Shown: positions 23,630-32,622, counted from the stretch's first letter. The stretch: DNA of 33,932 bases from Lentisphaerae bacterium GWF2_45_14 (GCA_001804785.1 MHBG01000106.1:1-33932); one strand, 5' to 3'. Program-made: numbers and translations. The notes: a model not told the origin generated them from the sequence alone.

Positions 23630-24073
23630 ATGAAATATTCTATGGCAAGTCAGGGACGGATCTTCGTTATAAGGCTGGAAGACGGGGACGTGCTCCATGA
23701 AGAAGTTGAGAAGTTCGCTAAGGCTCAGGTAATAAATGCGGCCTATCTTATCGCAGTCGGCGGGGCTGACAGCGGAAGCCGTCTCATTGTCGGGCCGGAA
23801 GACGGACGTGCCTCCCAAATAAATCCGATGCAGATTGTGCTTGACGGTGTGCATGAGATTTCCGGAACCGGGACTATTTTTCCCGACGAGGACGGCAATC
23901 CTATTTTGCACATGCATGCTGCTTGCGGGCGGAAGGATTCTTCCGTTACGGGGTGTGTGAGGGCAGGGGTAAACGTCTGGCATGTCCTGGAGATTGTGCT
24001 TGTTGAGCTGCTGAATTCGACGGCATGCAGGAGGCTTGAGCCGGAGAGCGGCTTCAAATTGCTCCAGCCGTGA
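23630..24073 (+). CDS. PPC/DUF296-domain protein
   Basis: A 147-residue single-domain PPC (DUF296) protein. In plants the domain accompanies AT-hook DNA-binding motifs; bacterial stand-alone members have no firmly known function. Seen: GRIFVIRLEDGDVLHEEV at the start, a central GTGTIFPDEDG, the HMHAACGR histidine motif (a possible metal site, residues about 88-95) and the late VTGCVRAGVNVWHVLE. Full length. The gaaggga ribosome site sits just before the ATG. The last 20 bases overlap the convergent asparagine synthetase gene. Confidence 0.9.
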   Translation: MKYSMASQGRIFVIRLEDGDVLHEEVEKFAKAQVINAAYLIAVGGADSGSRLIVGPEDGRASQINPMQIVLDGVHEISGTGTIFPDEDGNPILHMHAACGRKDSSVTGCVRAGVNVWHVLEIVLVELLNSTACRRLEPESGFKLLQP

Positions 24074-25970
24074 GGTTTTCCAGGAAGAGTTCAAATATCA
24101 GCATTGCCCAAAGCTGGTAGCTGTAATCGGCTTTCATTGAGACGTGAGAATTGAGCATTGTAAGAATGCCTTCTCTTTTCAGATATCCTAATTCTACAGC
24201 TTTGCCCTCAAGTAGATGGCTTTTTAGAATTTCGCGCCAGGGACCGCGGAACCATGAGGCGAGGGGGGTCCCGAATCCCTTTTTAGGACGGTTAAGGATT
24301 ATTTCAGGGATGAGTTCATGGAAGGAGTCCACGAGTATCTTCTTGCGGGTAAATCTGTTCTGTTTGAAGTCAAAGGGGAGCGCTGCCGCAAATTCCACTA
24401 TTTTGCGATCAAGGAACGGGCATCTTACTTCGAGCGATGCGGCCATTGAGGCAATATCGACCTTAGGAAGAATGTCGCACGGTAAATAGCTGTGAAATTC
24501 GGCCTCCATTATTTTTTCGGTCTGGCAGTGTGCCGTTGCCGAGCTTATCAATGCATCCAGGAATTTCCTGCTGTCTGTGAGTTTTTGTCCAGTGAAAGCC
24601 TTTCCATAGACGGAAGATTTTGCATCCTCATCGAAGCGGCAGATGAGGCCGAAGTAACGTTCCGCGCTGTCGGAGGCCGCGGCCTTGAGCATTCGCTGAA
24701 TGGTTCCAAGCGCCGTTCTCTCCTCTGTTTTTTGAGGAAGGATTTTCCCGATGGCATTGAATAGCGTTCTTCTCAGCGGCTGCGGAATCAATTCGATATA
24801 CTGGAGGCACTTGAGGGCGAGATAGCGGTTGTAACCGGCAAATAGTTCGTCGGCTCCATCGCCGCTTAGAGCTACCTTTACATGTTCGCGGGTGAAGCGG
24901 CTCAGAAGGAAGGTCGGGAGCATTGACGCATCGCAATAAGGTTCCCCAAAGTTGAGAGCTAATGCCTTAACTGACTCAAAATCATCGGGTTTAACGACTT
25001 TTACTATATGCTCTATTTTATTTGCGCCGCAGACGGCATTTATATGTTTCACTGCGGCTTCGGCGAATTTTCTTTCATCATAGAGCGGATCGTCAAAGCC
25101 TATGGAAAATGCCTTTACCGGGCTTTCGCATATTTCCGCCATAACTCCTGCTATTATTGTGGAATCCACTCCGCCTGAAAGAAATACGCCATAAGGCACA
25201 TCCGACATCAATCGCGCCCTTATCGATTCGGTAACAAGGCCTTTCAGTTCCTTTGACGCCGTTGTGTATGGGGCATCGCTTTTAGTGGCGTAGGAGAGAG
25301 TCCAGTAGCGTTTAATCCTGATGCCGCCATTATCGTTGATTTTCAGTTCAAGCTGATGTGCGGGCTGGAGCTTGAAAACATCTTCAAATATTGTTCCCGG
25401 CTGCGGTACGTACTGAAAGGAAAAGTAGTCGCTGAGCGCCTGAAGCGAAAGATCGCGCGGCATCGCTTCGTGGCATGCGAGCGCTCTCAGTTCGCTGGCG
25501 AACGCAAAAATGTTGCCTCTCCTGAAGTAATAAAGGGGCTTCTTCCCAACCCTGTCCCGAGCCAGTAGTATCAGGGATTTTTTAGTGTCATATATTGCGA
25601 ACGCGAACATTCCTTCCAGATGCGAAGTCATTTCGGTCCCGTACTCTTCGTAGAGGTGCACGATGACTTCGGAATCGGTGGACGTGCCGAAGATGTGTCC
25701 TCTTGACTCAAGGTCTTCTTTCAGTTCCGGATAGTTGTATATTTCGCCGTTGCAGACTGTCCATGCCGATTTATCCTCATTTGAAATAGGCTGATGTCCG
25801 TTTTTGATACCTACAATAGAAAGCCTTCTCTGTCCGATAGTTACGGGGCCTGAGTTGAAGATGCCTTCGTCGTCTGGACCGCGGTGGCGCATTGCGTTGA
25901 GCATTGCTGGAACACTGCTTTTTTCAGATACTTTTCCATTCAGGCTGATTTCCCCGGCTATACCGCACAT
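24054..25970 (-). CDS. asnB: Asparagine synthetase, glutamine-hydrolysing
   Basis: Makes asparagine from aspartate, ATP and glutamine, or amidates another carboxylate in cell-surface pathways. 638 residues. The N-terminal glutaminase domain starts with the catalytic C2 (MCGIAGE) and has RHRGPDDEG and NGEIYNY. The C-terminal synthetase domain has the PPi-loop SGGVDS (265-270) and ALSGDGADELFAGYNRY. The frame is open for 18 codons upstream, but the nucleophilic cysteine must be residue 2, so the ATG at 25970 (ggag eight bases upstream) is the start. This length and type are common in polysaccharide loci as well as in core metabolism. Confidence 0.94.
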   Translation of the reverse strand: MCGIAGEISLNGKVSEKSSVPAMLNAMRHRGPDDEGIFNSGPVTIGQRRLSIVGIKNGHQPISNEDKSAWTVCNGEIYNYPELKEDLESRGHIFGTSTDSEVIVHLYEEYGTEMTSHLEGMFAFAIYDTKKSLILLARDRVGKKPLYYFRRGNIFAFASELRALACHEAMPRDLSLQALSDYFSFQYVPQPGTIFEDVFKLQPAHQLELKINDNGGIRIKRYWTLSYATKSDAPYTTASKELKGLVTESIRARLMSDVPYGVFLSGGVDSTIIAGVMAEICESPVKAFSIGFDDPLYDERKFAEAAVKHINAVCGANKIEHIVKVVKPDDFESVKALALNFGEPYCDASMLPTFLLSRFTREHVKVALSGDGADELFAGYNRYLALKCLQYIELIPQPLRRTLFNAIGKILPQKTEERTALGTIQRMLKAAASDSAERYFGLICRFDEDAKSSVYGKAFTGQKLTDSRKFLDALISSATAHCQTEKIMEAEFHSYLPCDILPKVDIASMAASLEVRCPFLDRKIVEFAAALPFDFKQNRFTRKKILVDSFHELIPEIILNRPKKGFGTPLASWFRGPWREILKSHLLEGKAVELGYLKREGILTMLNSHVSMKADYSYQLWAMLIFELFLENLTAGAI

Positions 25971-26030
25971 TGCTGAGACTCCATTTCTTAGGGCTAATAT
26001 AGCTCTGTGAAGAGCTGGGGACAACCGTCC

Positions 26031-26927
26031 TTATTTTTTTCTTATAAGCATATAGGTGGAGATCATGAAGTCGGGGTGATATGACTGCTTTGCTTTTCTG
26101 AGTCCGGGGATGCCGAGGTCCTGTTCCCTGTTGATAAAGCGGCATTTACTTCTGAGGTACTTGGCCGTTTCCCTATTTATCGTCTGGAATGCGCCTTTTT
26201 GCTCCGGGTTGCTTTTTTCGAAGTGGACAAGGTAAGTCTCATTGCAGAAGAAGCTGAATATTGAGTAAGCTTCGAACTTGTTTTCTGAAAATATTCCCAG
26301 TGTTTCGAGGTTGAGTTCACTGAAGTATTCTATGGCCCTTCTGATTGCTTTGGTTTCCATTGAAAGGGGGTGCAGGGGGCGGCTGTTTCCGTTTTCCCAT
26401 TCAAGTGAAAGCCCTGACGCATATAAGAGTTCGGAACTGTTCAAGGGGCGGCATAAGTAAGCGGGATTTTTTCGTTCGAACTGAGCAATGAGATTTTTCT
26501 TTTTTGAAAGGCGACCGCTCAGGGTCATGAGCTTTTCCGCGCTGTAGACATAGTCGGCGTTGCCGGAATTGTGCTTTATGTAAAAATGATTTTTCAGTTC
26601 AGGGTTGTCTTCGACATATTTTTTCGGGACAAAGGAATAGTTGCCGGAGTATCCGCGGGAAGCGAATAAATCAGATATTTTCAAAAATTCCTGTACTGTG
26701 AAAGGCTTGCCGGGCGGGAACATTATAAAATCTGTGCCTGCGTGGTAGATGAGGAGTCGTGATGAATGGATTTTCCATTTTACGGGATAGGAATCATTCC
26801 ATAGATAAAGTGTCCTGAAGCTGTATTCACAAGAATAAAAGCCAGGAAAATTTCTGTAATAATCATCGAAAACTTTCTGATGCCCTATTTCCAAAGGCAA
26901 CAGATCCAGCGGGGCTATTGTGTCCAT
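26031..26927 (-). CDS. DUF2156 (phosphatidylglycerol lysyltransferase-like, GNAT fold) protein
   Basis: A 298-residue soluble protein of the DUF2156/LPG-synthase C-terminal family, which has two GNAT-like acyltransferase folds. Seen: SGRLSKKKNLIAQFERKNP (about 140-158), LSLEWENGN, a SIFSFF strand and the signature CRFINREQDLGIPGLRKAKQSYHP near the end. It lacks the membrane domain of MprF, so it is not a full lysyl-PG synthase; the acceptor is unknown. The frame opens with an in-frame TTG at 26933, but ATG 26927 is preferred. It starts from its own promoter and probably is co-transcribed with asnB 60 bases downstream. Confidence 0.88.
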   Translation of the reverse strand: MDTIAPLDLLPLEIGHQKVFDDYYRNFPGFYSCEYSFRTLYLWNDSYPVKWKIHSSRLLIYHAGTDFIMFPPGKPFTVQEFLKISDLFASRGYSGNYSFVPKKYVEDNPELKNHFYIKHNSGNADYVYSAEKLMTLSGRLSKKKNLIAQFERKNPAYLCRPLNSSELLYASGLSLEWENGNSRPLHPLSMETKAIRRAIEYFSELNLETLGIFSENKFEAYSIFSFFCNETYLVHFEKSNPEQKGAFQTINRETAKYLRSKCRFINREQDLGIPGLRKAKQSYHPDFMISTYMLIRKK

Positions 26928-26963
26928 ATTCAAGGGCTTTAATATTTTTTGGATTAAAGAATG

Positions 26964-26992
26964 ATTATATATCAGGAATTTCCTTATTACAA
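26964..26992 (-). promoter_or_regulatory. Promoter of the DUF2156-asnB unit
   Basis: Minus-strand TTGTAA (26987-26992) and TATAAT (26964-26969) with the ideal 17-base spacing, about 37 bases before the ATG. Confidence 0.65.
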
Positions 26993-27032
26993 TTTCGGGA
27001 TTGGAAATTATCCTCTTTATTTTCCAAAAGTA

Positions 27033-27066
27033 TTGACTTTGCTTTTGCCTACACTACTATAGTAGT
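27033..27066 (+). promoter_or_regulatory. Promoter with overlapping 14-bp palindrome, upstream of the CapA operon
   Basis: TTGACT (27033-27038) and TACTAT (27055-27060) are 16 bases apart. A perfect palindrome ACTACTATAGTAGT (27053-27066) covers the -10 box and the expected start of transcription, a classic place for a repressor site. No regulator gene is adjacent. The leader to the ATG at 27108 is about 40 bases and carries a gagg site. Confidence 0.5.
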
Positions 27067-27107
27067 CTTCAAGGATTTATTTTTTCACAAATTGAGGATT
27101 TAAAAGA

Positions 27108-28382
27108 ATGAAATCTGCTAAAGCAACGCAAACGTTTGCGACGGGGGCGGTAATCTTGAAAAAAGTCTCATCCCGTACGAAATCGGTCGAAATACTATTT
27201 ACAGGGGATTTTTGTCCGCGTTACAGGGCACAATTAGCCATTCTTGAGGGTAAATCAGCGGAAATGCTCTCCGAGATTAAGGATGTTCTGGATTCCTGTG
27301 ATTTGAGGGTAGTCAATCTTGAAGCGCCGTTGACGAATGCAAATACTCCGATAAAAAAATCCGGTCCCAACCTCAAGGCTGACCCGGGATGCGTTGACTT
27401 CCTTAAAAAAGGTTCTTTTGATATTGCTCTTCTGGCCAATAACCATATTGGCGATCACGGAGCAAAGCCCGTTACTGAGACGATGGAAATACTAAAAAAG
27501 AACAAAATACGTTTCTGTGGAGCAGGGAAAAATCTTGCAGAGGCGCGCAAAGCTCTTTCCATAAAGAAAAATGACCTCAGGATTTCAATCCTTAACTATG
27601 CTGAAAATGAGTTCGGCGGAGCAAATGCGAACAAGCCGGGCGCGTCAACCCTCGACCCCCTCGAAAATATAAAGGAAATAAGAGAAGTCTCATATAAGTC
27701 TGATATAACGATTGTTACTATTCATGGAGGCAATGAACAGAACCCTATTCCAAGCCCCAGAATGAGAAAGACCTACAAGGCATTTGCCGACGCCGGCGCA
27801 ACCGCCGTCGTGGCCATGCACACTCACTGCCCGCAGGGAATCGAAATCCATAACGGCGTGCCGATAATATACAGCCTCGGCAATTTCCAGTTCGACTGGG
27901 ACAGGGAGATCGATCCATTCAATTTCTGGTGGACAGGTTATTCCGTCAAGCTTAAGTTTGCCGCCGGTTCCGTTCTTTCCTTAGAAATCATTCCGACAAC
28001 TTTCGCAGGTGACGGCGTGCGTCTCAAGCGTTTTGACAAAAAAAGCGCAGGGGAATTTTTTAAGTACATCGATAAGCTTTCCAAAATAACAGCAGACGAC
28101 AAAAAATCCCTCGCTTTCTGGGAGGCATGGGCAGCACAGGGCGGTTATCGAGGAAGCATGACAGCCTGGCCCGAAGATCCCTATTCAGACGATGCAACCT
28201 TTCAGCGAATGGTCACCTTGCGCAACCTCTTCACCTGCGAAGCGCACTGCGAGCTCATGAATACATATTTGAGGCTAGTCGAAGAGAGACGTGTAGAGGA
28301 AGCTTCCAGGCTTATTCCTGAGATTCAGAAGCTTCAGAAGGCAGATTTCGAAATTACTAGAAAAATCAAGCAGGGAGGTTGA
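27108..28382 (+). CDS. CapA-family metallophosphoesterase-like protein
   Basis: A 424-residue protein of the PGA_cap/CapA family (calcineurin-like fold). CapA of Bacillus is needed for poly-gamma-glutamate capsule synthesis or export; most homologues are uncharacterised. Seen: EILFTGDFCPR, VVNLEAPLT, LLANNHIGDHG, TIHGGNEQ with PSPRMRK, AVVAMHTHCPQGIEIHNGVPIIYSLGNFQFD: the Asp, Asn and His residues expected of the metal site. There is no signal peptide or transmembrane anchor, unlike capsule CapA. First gene of a three-gene operon; the next start is only four bases after its stop. Its pairing with hydrolases rather than capB/capC argues against a capsule. Confidence 0.9.
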   Translation: MKSAKATQTFATGAVILKKVSSRTKSVEILFTGDFCPRYRAQLAILEGKSAEMLSEIKDVLDSCDLRVVNLEAPLTNANTPIKKSGPNLKADPGCVDFLKKGSFDIALLANNHIGDHGAKPVTETMEILKKNKIRFCGAGKNLAEARKALSIKKNDLRISILNYAENEFGGANANKPGASTLDPLENIKEIREVSYKSDITIVTIHGGNEQNPIPSPRMRKTYKAFADAGATAVVAMHTHCPQGIEIHNGVPIIYSLGNFQFDWDREIDPFNFWWTGYSVKLKFAAGSVLSLEIIPTTFAGDGVRLKRFDKKSAGEFFKYIDKLSKITADDKKSLAFWEAWAAQGGYRGSMTAWPEDPYSDDATFQRMVTLRNLFTCEAHCELMNTYLRLVEERRVEEASRLIPEIQKLQKADFEITRKIKQGG

Positions 28383-28386
28383 ACGA

Positions 28387-30354
28387 ATGATGAAACTGCC
28401 TAATGTCTGGAGAGAACCGTTCTCTGATTATATTTCGTCAAGTCTTAAAAACGAGGCGGCAAAAGCATTCCGAGTTCATCAGTTGCCGGAAAAAATCGGC
28501 GACTGGAAAAAAGCCAGGGAAAAACTCCGCAAAAGACTATGGGACTCACTCGGCGTTACCGTGGATCATGGCCTTGAGCTTGATTATCACGAAACCGGCG
28601 AAGTCAAAATGGACGGCTATACGGTAAAAAAAGTTTACTACCAGAGCCGCAAGGACTTCTACGTAACAGGCAATCTTTATATTCCCGACGGGAAAGGCCC
28701 CTTCCCCGGAGTCATATGCATGCACGGGCACTGGGCGCAGGGACGGCTTGCCGAGCGTGTTCAGGGAAGAGGTCACAGCCTTGCCCAAAATGCTTATGTC
28801 TGCCTTACTGTCGATGCCTTCGGGTCGGGCGAACGTTCCACAGAGCACGGTGTTTTCGAATACCACGGAGGAACGCTGGGTGCGTCGTTGATGAATATCG
28901 GCGAGACGCTGATGGGGTCTCAGATAGTTGACAATATGCGCGGGGTCGATTTGCTCTGTTCTCTTGGCTATGTTGACTCTTCAAAAATCGGCGCAACCGG
29001 CGCAAGCGGTGGCGGGAATCAAACGATGTGGCTTGCGGCAATGGACGAAAGGGTCAAGGCAAGCGTCCCTGTCGTAAGCGTAGGCTCATTCCAGTCCTAT
29101 GTCATGGCTAGCAACTGCATATGCGAACTTCTTCCCGACGGTCTGACCTATACGGAAGAATCGGGCGTACTTGCTCTTGCCGCTCCGAACGCGATGAAAA
29201 TATGCAACTGCCTCGGCGATTCAAATCCTACTTTTTACCCGGCCGAAATGCTGCGTACTTATGCCGAGGCCAGAAAGATTTTCCAGCTCTACGGCACGGA
29301 TGAAAAATTCACTTATCAGGTATTCAATATGCCGCACGGTTACTGGCCGGAGATCAGGGAGGCTATGCTGGGCTTCTTCGACCTCCATCTCAAAGGCATA
29401 GGACATGGCGCGCCCAAGACTGAGAAAGACTTCGAGACGCTTGCCGAAGAAAAATTGATGGTCTTCAAAAAAGGGAAGAGAAGTGACAAGGTAGTTTCAA
29501 TTGCGGAGCACTGTCATAAACAAGGCATGGCTCTCAGAAAAGGTTTCCTCGGCAAAAAAAGAATGGACGCCGAAACCGCAAGAAAAGACCTTTTGAAAAT
29601 CCTCAGAATCAATAAAAATTTGGCATTGAAACAACTTCATGTTTATTCAACTGCCGGAGAGTGGGAACGTTTCGCTCTTGAAACTGAATGCGGGCGAATG
29701 ATTCCGGTTCTCCTGCGGAAACCTGTCGGGAAAAAGTCAGAATATATGGCCTTGGCCTCTCCCTGCGGCAAAGGCGAACTCGCCGAAAATGAAATCATGA
29801 AAAAGGCGCTGGCGTCAGGCAAAGGCGTTCTTCTTTTTGATCTATGGGCCTCTGGAGAAACGGACACAACAACAGACCCTCAGTCTCTTCCGCATTATCA
29901 TGCGATCAGTCGTTCCGCCCTCTGGCTCGGATATTCCATTATGGGCGAATGGGTTAAGGATTATTTGCTGCTTTCTTCTTTTCTGAAGGATTTTCAAGAA
30001 GCTTCGGAAATAACCCTTTATGGAATCGGGGACGCAGGACTCGCCGCTCTTTTTGCAGCAGCCTTGACTTCCGGGAAATCAAACCTTATACTTGAAAAAA
30101 TTCCGCTTAGTTTTGCTTTCGACAAGGGGACGCAGCCGACGTTTTTTACGATGGCAAGCTACCTGCCCGGAATATTGAGATGGGGCGACGTTTCTCTTGC
30201 AGCCGCACTTGTGAATGGACAACTTCGATTTATCAATCCGGCCATGAGCGACGGGAAGGCACTGGCAACTAAGAATTTGAATGCGTTCGAAAAGGAATTT
30301 AAAGATATCGCCGGGAAATGCGGCGGATTATCAAAAAGCATATTTGAAAGGTAA
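28387..30354 (+). CDS. Two-domain alpha/beta hydrolase, acetylxylan-esterase/dienelactone-like
   Basis: A 655-residue protein without a signal peptide. The N-terminal half (about 1-340) is an alpha/beta hydrolase of the large PVC esterase type: VYYQSRKDFYVTGNLYIP, GVICMHGHW, the nucleophile elbow GASGGGN with S207, and likely D278 and H317 (MPHGY) completing the triad. The C-terminal half (about 400-655) again has alpha/beta-hydrolase-like features (DLWASGETDT, then GIGDAGLAALFAA) but no serine at the elbow, so it is probably inactive. The next gene is a full-length paralogue with the same plan. Substrate unknown; an esterified carbohydrate is a reasonable guess. Confidence 0.82.
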   Translation: MMKLPNVWREPFSDYISSSLKNEAAKAFRVHQLPEKIGDWKKAREKLRKRLWDSLGVTVDHGLELDYHETGEVKMDGYTVKKVYYQSRKDFYVTGNLYIPDGKGPFPGVICMHGHWAQGRLAERVQGRGHSLAQNAYVCLTVDAFGSGERSTEHGVFEYHGGTLGASLMNIGETLMGSQIVDNMRGVDLLCSLGYVDSSKIGATGASGGGNQTMWLAAMDERVKASVPVVSVGSFQSYVMASNCICELLPDGLTYTEESGVLALAAPNAMKICNCLGDSNPTFYPAEMLRTYAEARKIFQLYGTDEKFTYQVFNMPHGYWPEIREAMLGFFDLHLKGIGHGAPKTEKDFETLAEEKLMVFKKGKRSDKVVSIAEHCHKQGMALRKGFLGKKRMDAETARKDLLKILRINKNLALKQLHVYSTAGEWERFALETECGRMIPVLLRKPVGKKSEYMALASPCGKGELAENEIMKKALASGKGVLLFDLWASGETDTTTDPQSLPHYHAISRSALWLGYSIMGEWVKDYLLLSSFLKDFQEASEITLYGIGDAGLAALFAAALTSGKSNLILEKIPLSFAFDKGTQPTFFTMASYLPGILRWGDVSLAAALVNGQLRFINPAMSDGKALATKNLNAFEKEFKDIAGKCGGLSKSIFER

Positions 30355-30359
30355 CGGGA

Positions 30360-32366
30360 ATGAAGGAAATAACGCCTTACGGTCACATGATCCAGGATTA
30401 TTATGTGAATAAGCTTCGCGTTGTGATGAACGATAGAAGCAAGAAGCTTACCTCCATTAAAAATAGGAAAGATGCCGAAAAATATGTTTCGGACGTCCGT
30501 TCCAAAATAAAGAAATGCTTTGGAGTATTTCCCGCTAAAACCCCTCTTAATGCGAAGACGACAGGTGTTTTGAAAAAAGACGGATACTCAATCGAAAAAA
30601 TCGTATTCGAGAGCCGTCCTGGCTTTTACGTCAGCGCGAATTTATATCTGCCTTCCGGAATAAAGGGAAAAGTTCCGGCAGTGCTCGGGGCATGCGGGCA
30701 TTCCGACACAGGCAAGGCTGCAGAGCCGTACCAAAGTTTCTGCATAGGGCTGGCGCTCAAGGGCTTCGCGGTTCTTATCTACGATCCGATAGAACAGGGT
30801 GAGCGGCAGCAGTATCTCAGAGAAAAGCATCCGCTGATACCGGAAGGGCTTTGCGCCAAACATAATATGTCAGGCAACCACATGCAGCTTGCAGGAGAAT
30901 TTTTCGGTTCATGGCGCGTGTGGGATGGTATCCGCGCGCTCGACTATCTCTTGTCGAGGCCGGAAGTCGATACGTCCAGAGTCGGCATGACCGGCAACTC
31001 CGGCGGCGGAACCCTCACGTCATTCATCGGCGCTCTCGACGAAAGAATAACAATGACGGCGCCAAGCTGTTACGTGACAACATATCTTCATAATATCGAG
31101 AACGAACTACCACAGGACGCGGAGCAGAACCCACCGGGATTTTTCAAATACGGTCTTGATATGGGGGACCTTTTTCTCGCGCATGCTCCCCGCCCGACAT
31201 TGCTTCTGGCTCAGAAAAATGATTTTTTTGACCCGCGCGGCACCGAAAAGACCTTTACTCAGATAAAACGTATTTATAGGATACTTGGACATGAAGACGA
31301 TGTCGAGTCTTTTACTGGCCCGGATTCTCACGGCTACCACCTTAAGAACCGCGAGGCGATGTACAAATTCTTTTTGAAACACGCAGGCGTGAAGGGCAAG
31401 GCCGCGGAACCGGAAATAAAACTGGAAACGCATGAAAATCTTTCAGTATCGAAATCAGGACAGCTCCTCACAGATTTCAAAAATGCCCATCCTATCTTTG
31501 AACTCACCGCGGGAAAAGCCGTCGAACTGCGCAAAAAAAGAAAAGTCCCGTCAATAAAAGAACTTTCCAAAACCGTTTCTTCCATGCTTGCGGTGAAGAT
31601 GACGGATTCCGTACCGCACTACAGAAAAATCCGCGAGCGTTACGAGGACGAGCTTTTCCTTTTCGTGAACCGTTTTGCAGTGGAAAGCGAGCCCGGCATT
31701 CAGGCTATACTTTTCAGCTTCACAAAGAATGCACCAACCCATTTTCTGGATATGGGAAAGACGGCCGTTCTGCATATTCCGCATCTCTCGACTCGTTCGG
31801 ACTTCAACGACGGGAAAATTCCGGCTCACGAAGAAGGAACGACCGTTTTCTCTCTGGACATAAGAGGTATCGGAGAAACTGCCGCGGTCTCATGCGGATT
31901 CCCTGAAGATTTCTTCGCTCCATATGAAACGGATTTCTTCTACGGATGTTGCGGAAGCCTCATGCAGGAACCCTATCTCGGCGGAAAAGTAAAAGATATA
32001 CTGATGACGCTCAATCTCCTGAAGAGCGCCGGCTTTAACGATATAACGCTTTCAGGGCGCGGACTTGGCGCAGTTCCGGCAGTTTTTGCCGCACTGCTTT
32101 CCGGAAATGTTAAAAAAACAATCTTGTGTAATGCGCTTCTTTCCTATCAGGAACTTGCAGAAGCCATCGCTTACAAATGGCCATTTTCGCACATGCTGTT
32201 TGGCGTGTTGAAAAAGTTTGACCTGCCAGATGTTTTCACTGCCCTTAAGGGAAAGCTTTCGATAGTTGATCCATGGGATGAGCAGATGCGTTTATGGAAT
32301 AAGAAGCCTTGTGCAGTCCATTGCGGCGAACTGGGAATTGACAAGGCCGTAATCTCATTCTCCTAA
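30360..32366 (+). CDS. Two-domain alpha/beta hydrolase, paralogue of the preceding gene
   Basis: A 668-residue paralogue sharing the layout of the previous gene. The active N-terminal half has FESRPGFYVSANLYLPSG, GACGHSD, the elbow GNSGGGT with S214, D288 or D291 in QKNDFFDPRG and H324 in SHGYH. The C-terminal half repeats the fold (VFSLDIRGIGET, then SGRGLGAVPAVFAALL) but with leucine or glycine where the nucleophile would be. No signal peptide. It starts five bases after the previous stop with an aaagg site. Two different intracellular esterases made together suggest sequential or heteromeric action on one substrate class. Confidence 0.82.
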   Translation: MKEITPYGHMIQDYYVNKLRVVMNDRSKKLTSIKNRKDAEKYVSDVRSKIKKCFGVFPAKTPLNAKTTGVLKKDGYSIEKIVFESRPGFYVSANLYLPSGIKGKVPAVLGACGHSDTGKAAEPYQSFCIGLALKGFAVLIYDPIEQGERQQYLREKHPLIPEGLCAKHNMSGNHMQLAGEFFGSWRVWDGIRALDYLLSRPEVDTSRVGMTGNSGGGTLTSFIGALDERITMTAPSCYVTTYLHNIENELPQDAEQNPPGFFKYGLDMGDLFLAHAPRPTLLLAQKNDFFDPRGTEKTFTQIKRIYRILGHEDDVESFTGPDSHGYHLKNREAMYKFFLKHAGVKGKAAEPEIKLETHENLSVSKSGQLLTDFKNAHPIFELTAGKAVELRKKRKVPSIKELSKTVSSMLAVKMTDSVPHYRKIRERYEDELFLFVNRFAVESEPGIQAILFSFTKNAPTHFLDMGKTAVLHIPHLSTRSDFNDGKIPAHEEGTTVFSLDIRGIGETAAVSCGFPEDFFAPYETDFFYGCCGSLMQEPYLGGKVKDILMTLNLLKSAGFNDITLSGRGLGAVPAVFAALLSGNVKKTILCNALLSYQELAEAIAYKWPFSHMLFGVLKKFDLPDVFTALKGKLSIVDPWDEQMRLWNKKPCAVHCGELGIDKAVISFS

Positions 32367-32408
32367 GACTCCTGATTTTCGGCGTAAATGTGATTCAGGG
32401 GAAAAATA

Positions 32409-32460
32409 TTGCACAAAATAGCAATGTAATCTTGCTATTTCTGCGTGTTCATGTTAAATA
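32409..32460 (+). promoter_or_regulatory. Promoter with inverted repeat upstream of the symporter
   Basis: A perfect 9-bp inverted repeat AAATAGCAA / TTGCTATTT (32416-32424 and 32432-32440, 7-base spacer) overlaps the -35 box TTGCTA (32432-32437). A TAAATA -10 box lies 17 bases on (32455-32460). This fits an operator controlling the promoter. The predicted leader is about 155 bases, containing GCTGG/CCAGC that may form a small hairpin near 32560. Confidence 0.5.
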
Positions 32461-32622
32461 TAGACTGTTCCAGTGAAACGAAGATCGGTTCTGCTGAGAA
32501 GTAACCATTCATGTCTTAAAAAAATCTCGTGGTTTGAGTGAGTGAGGGCAGGGCTCCATGCTGGGACGCGACCAGCTTTAACTAGAATCAAAAATTTACA
32601 ACTATGGGATGGCAGGTAACAA

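Noticed and set aside
25971-26024. 18-codon extension of AsnB
   Set aside because: The catalytic cysteine must be exposed as residue 2, so the start is the ATG directly before it.
32367-32408. Possible terminator after the second hydrolase gene
   Set aside because: Only a 5-bp CCTGA/TCAGG pair with a 20-base loop and no T-run; too weak to list.
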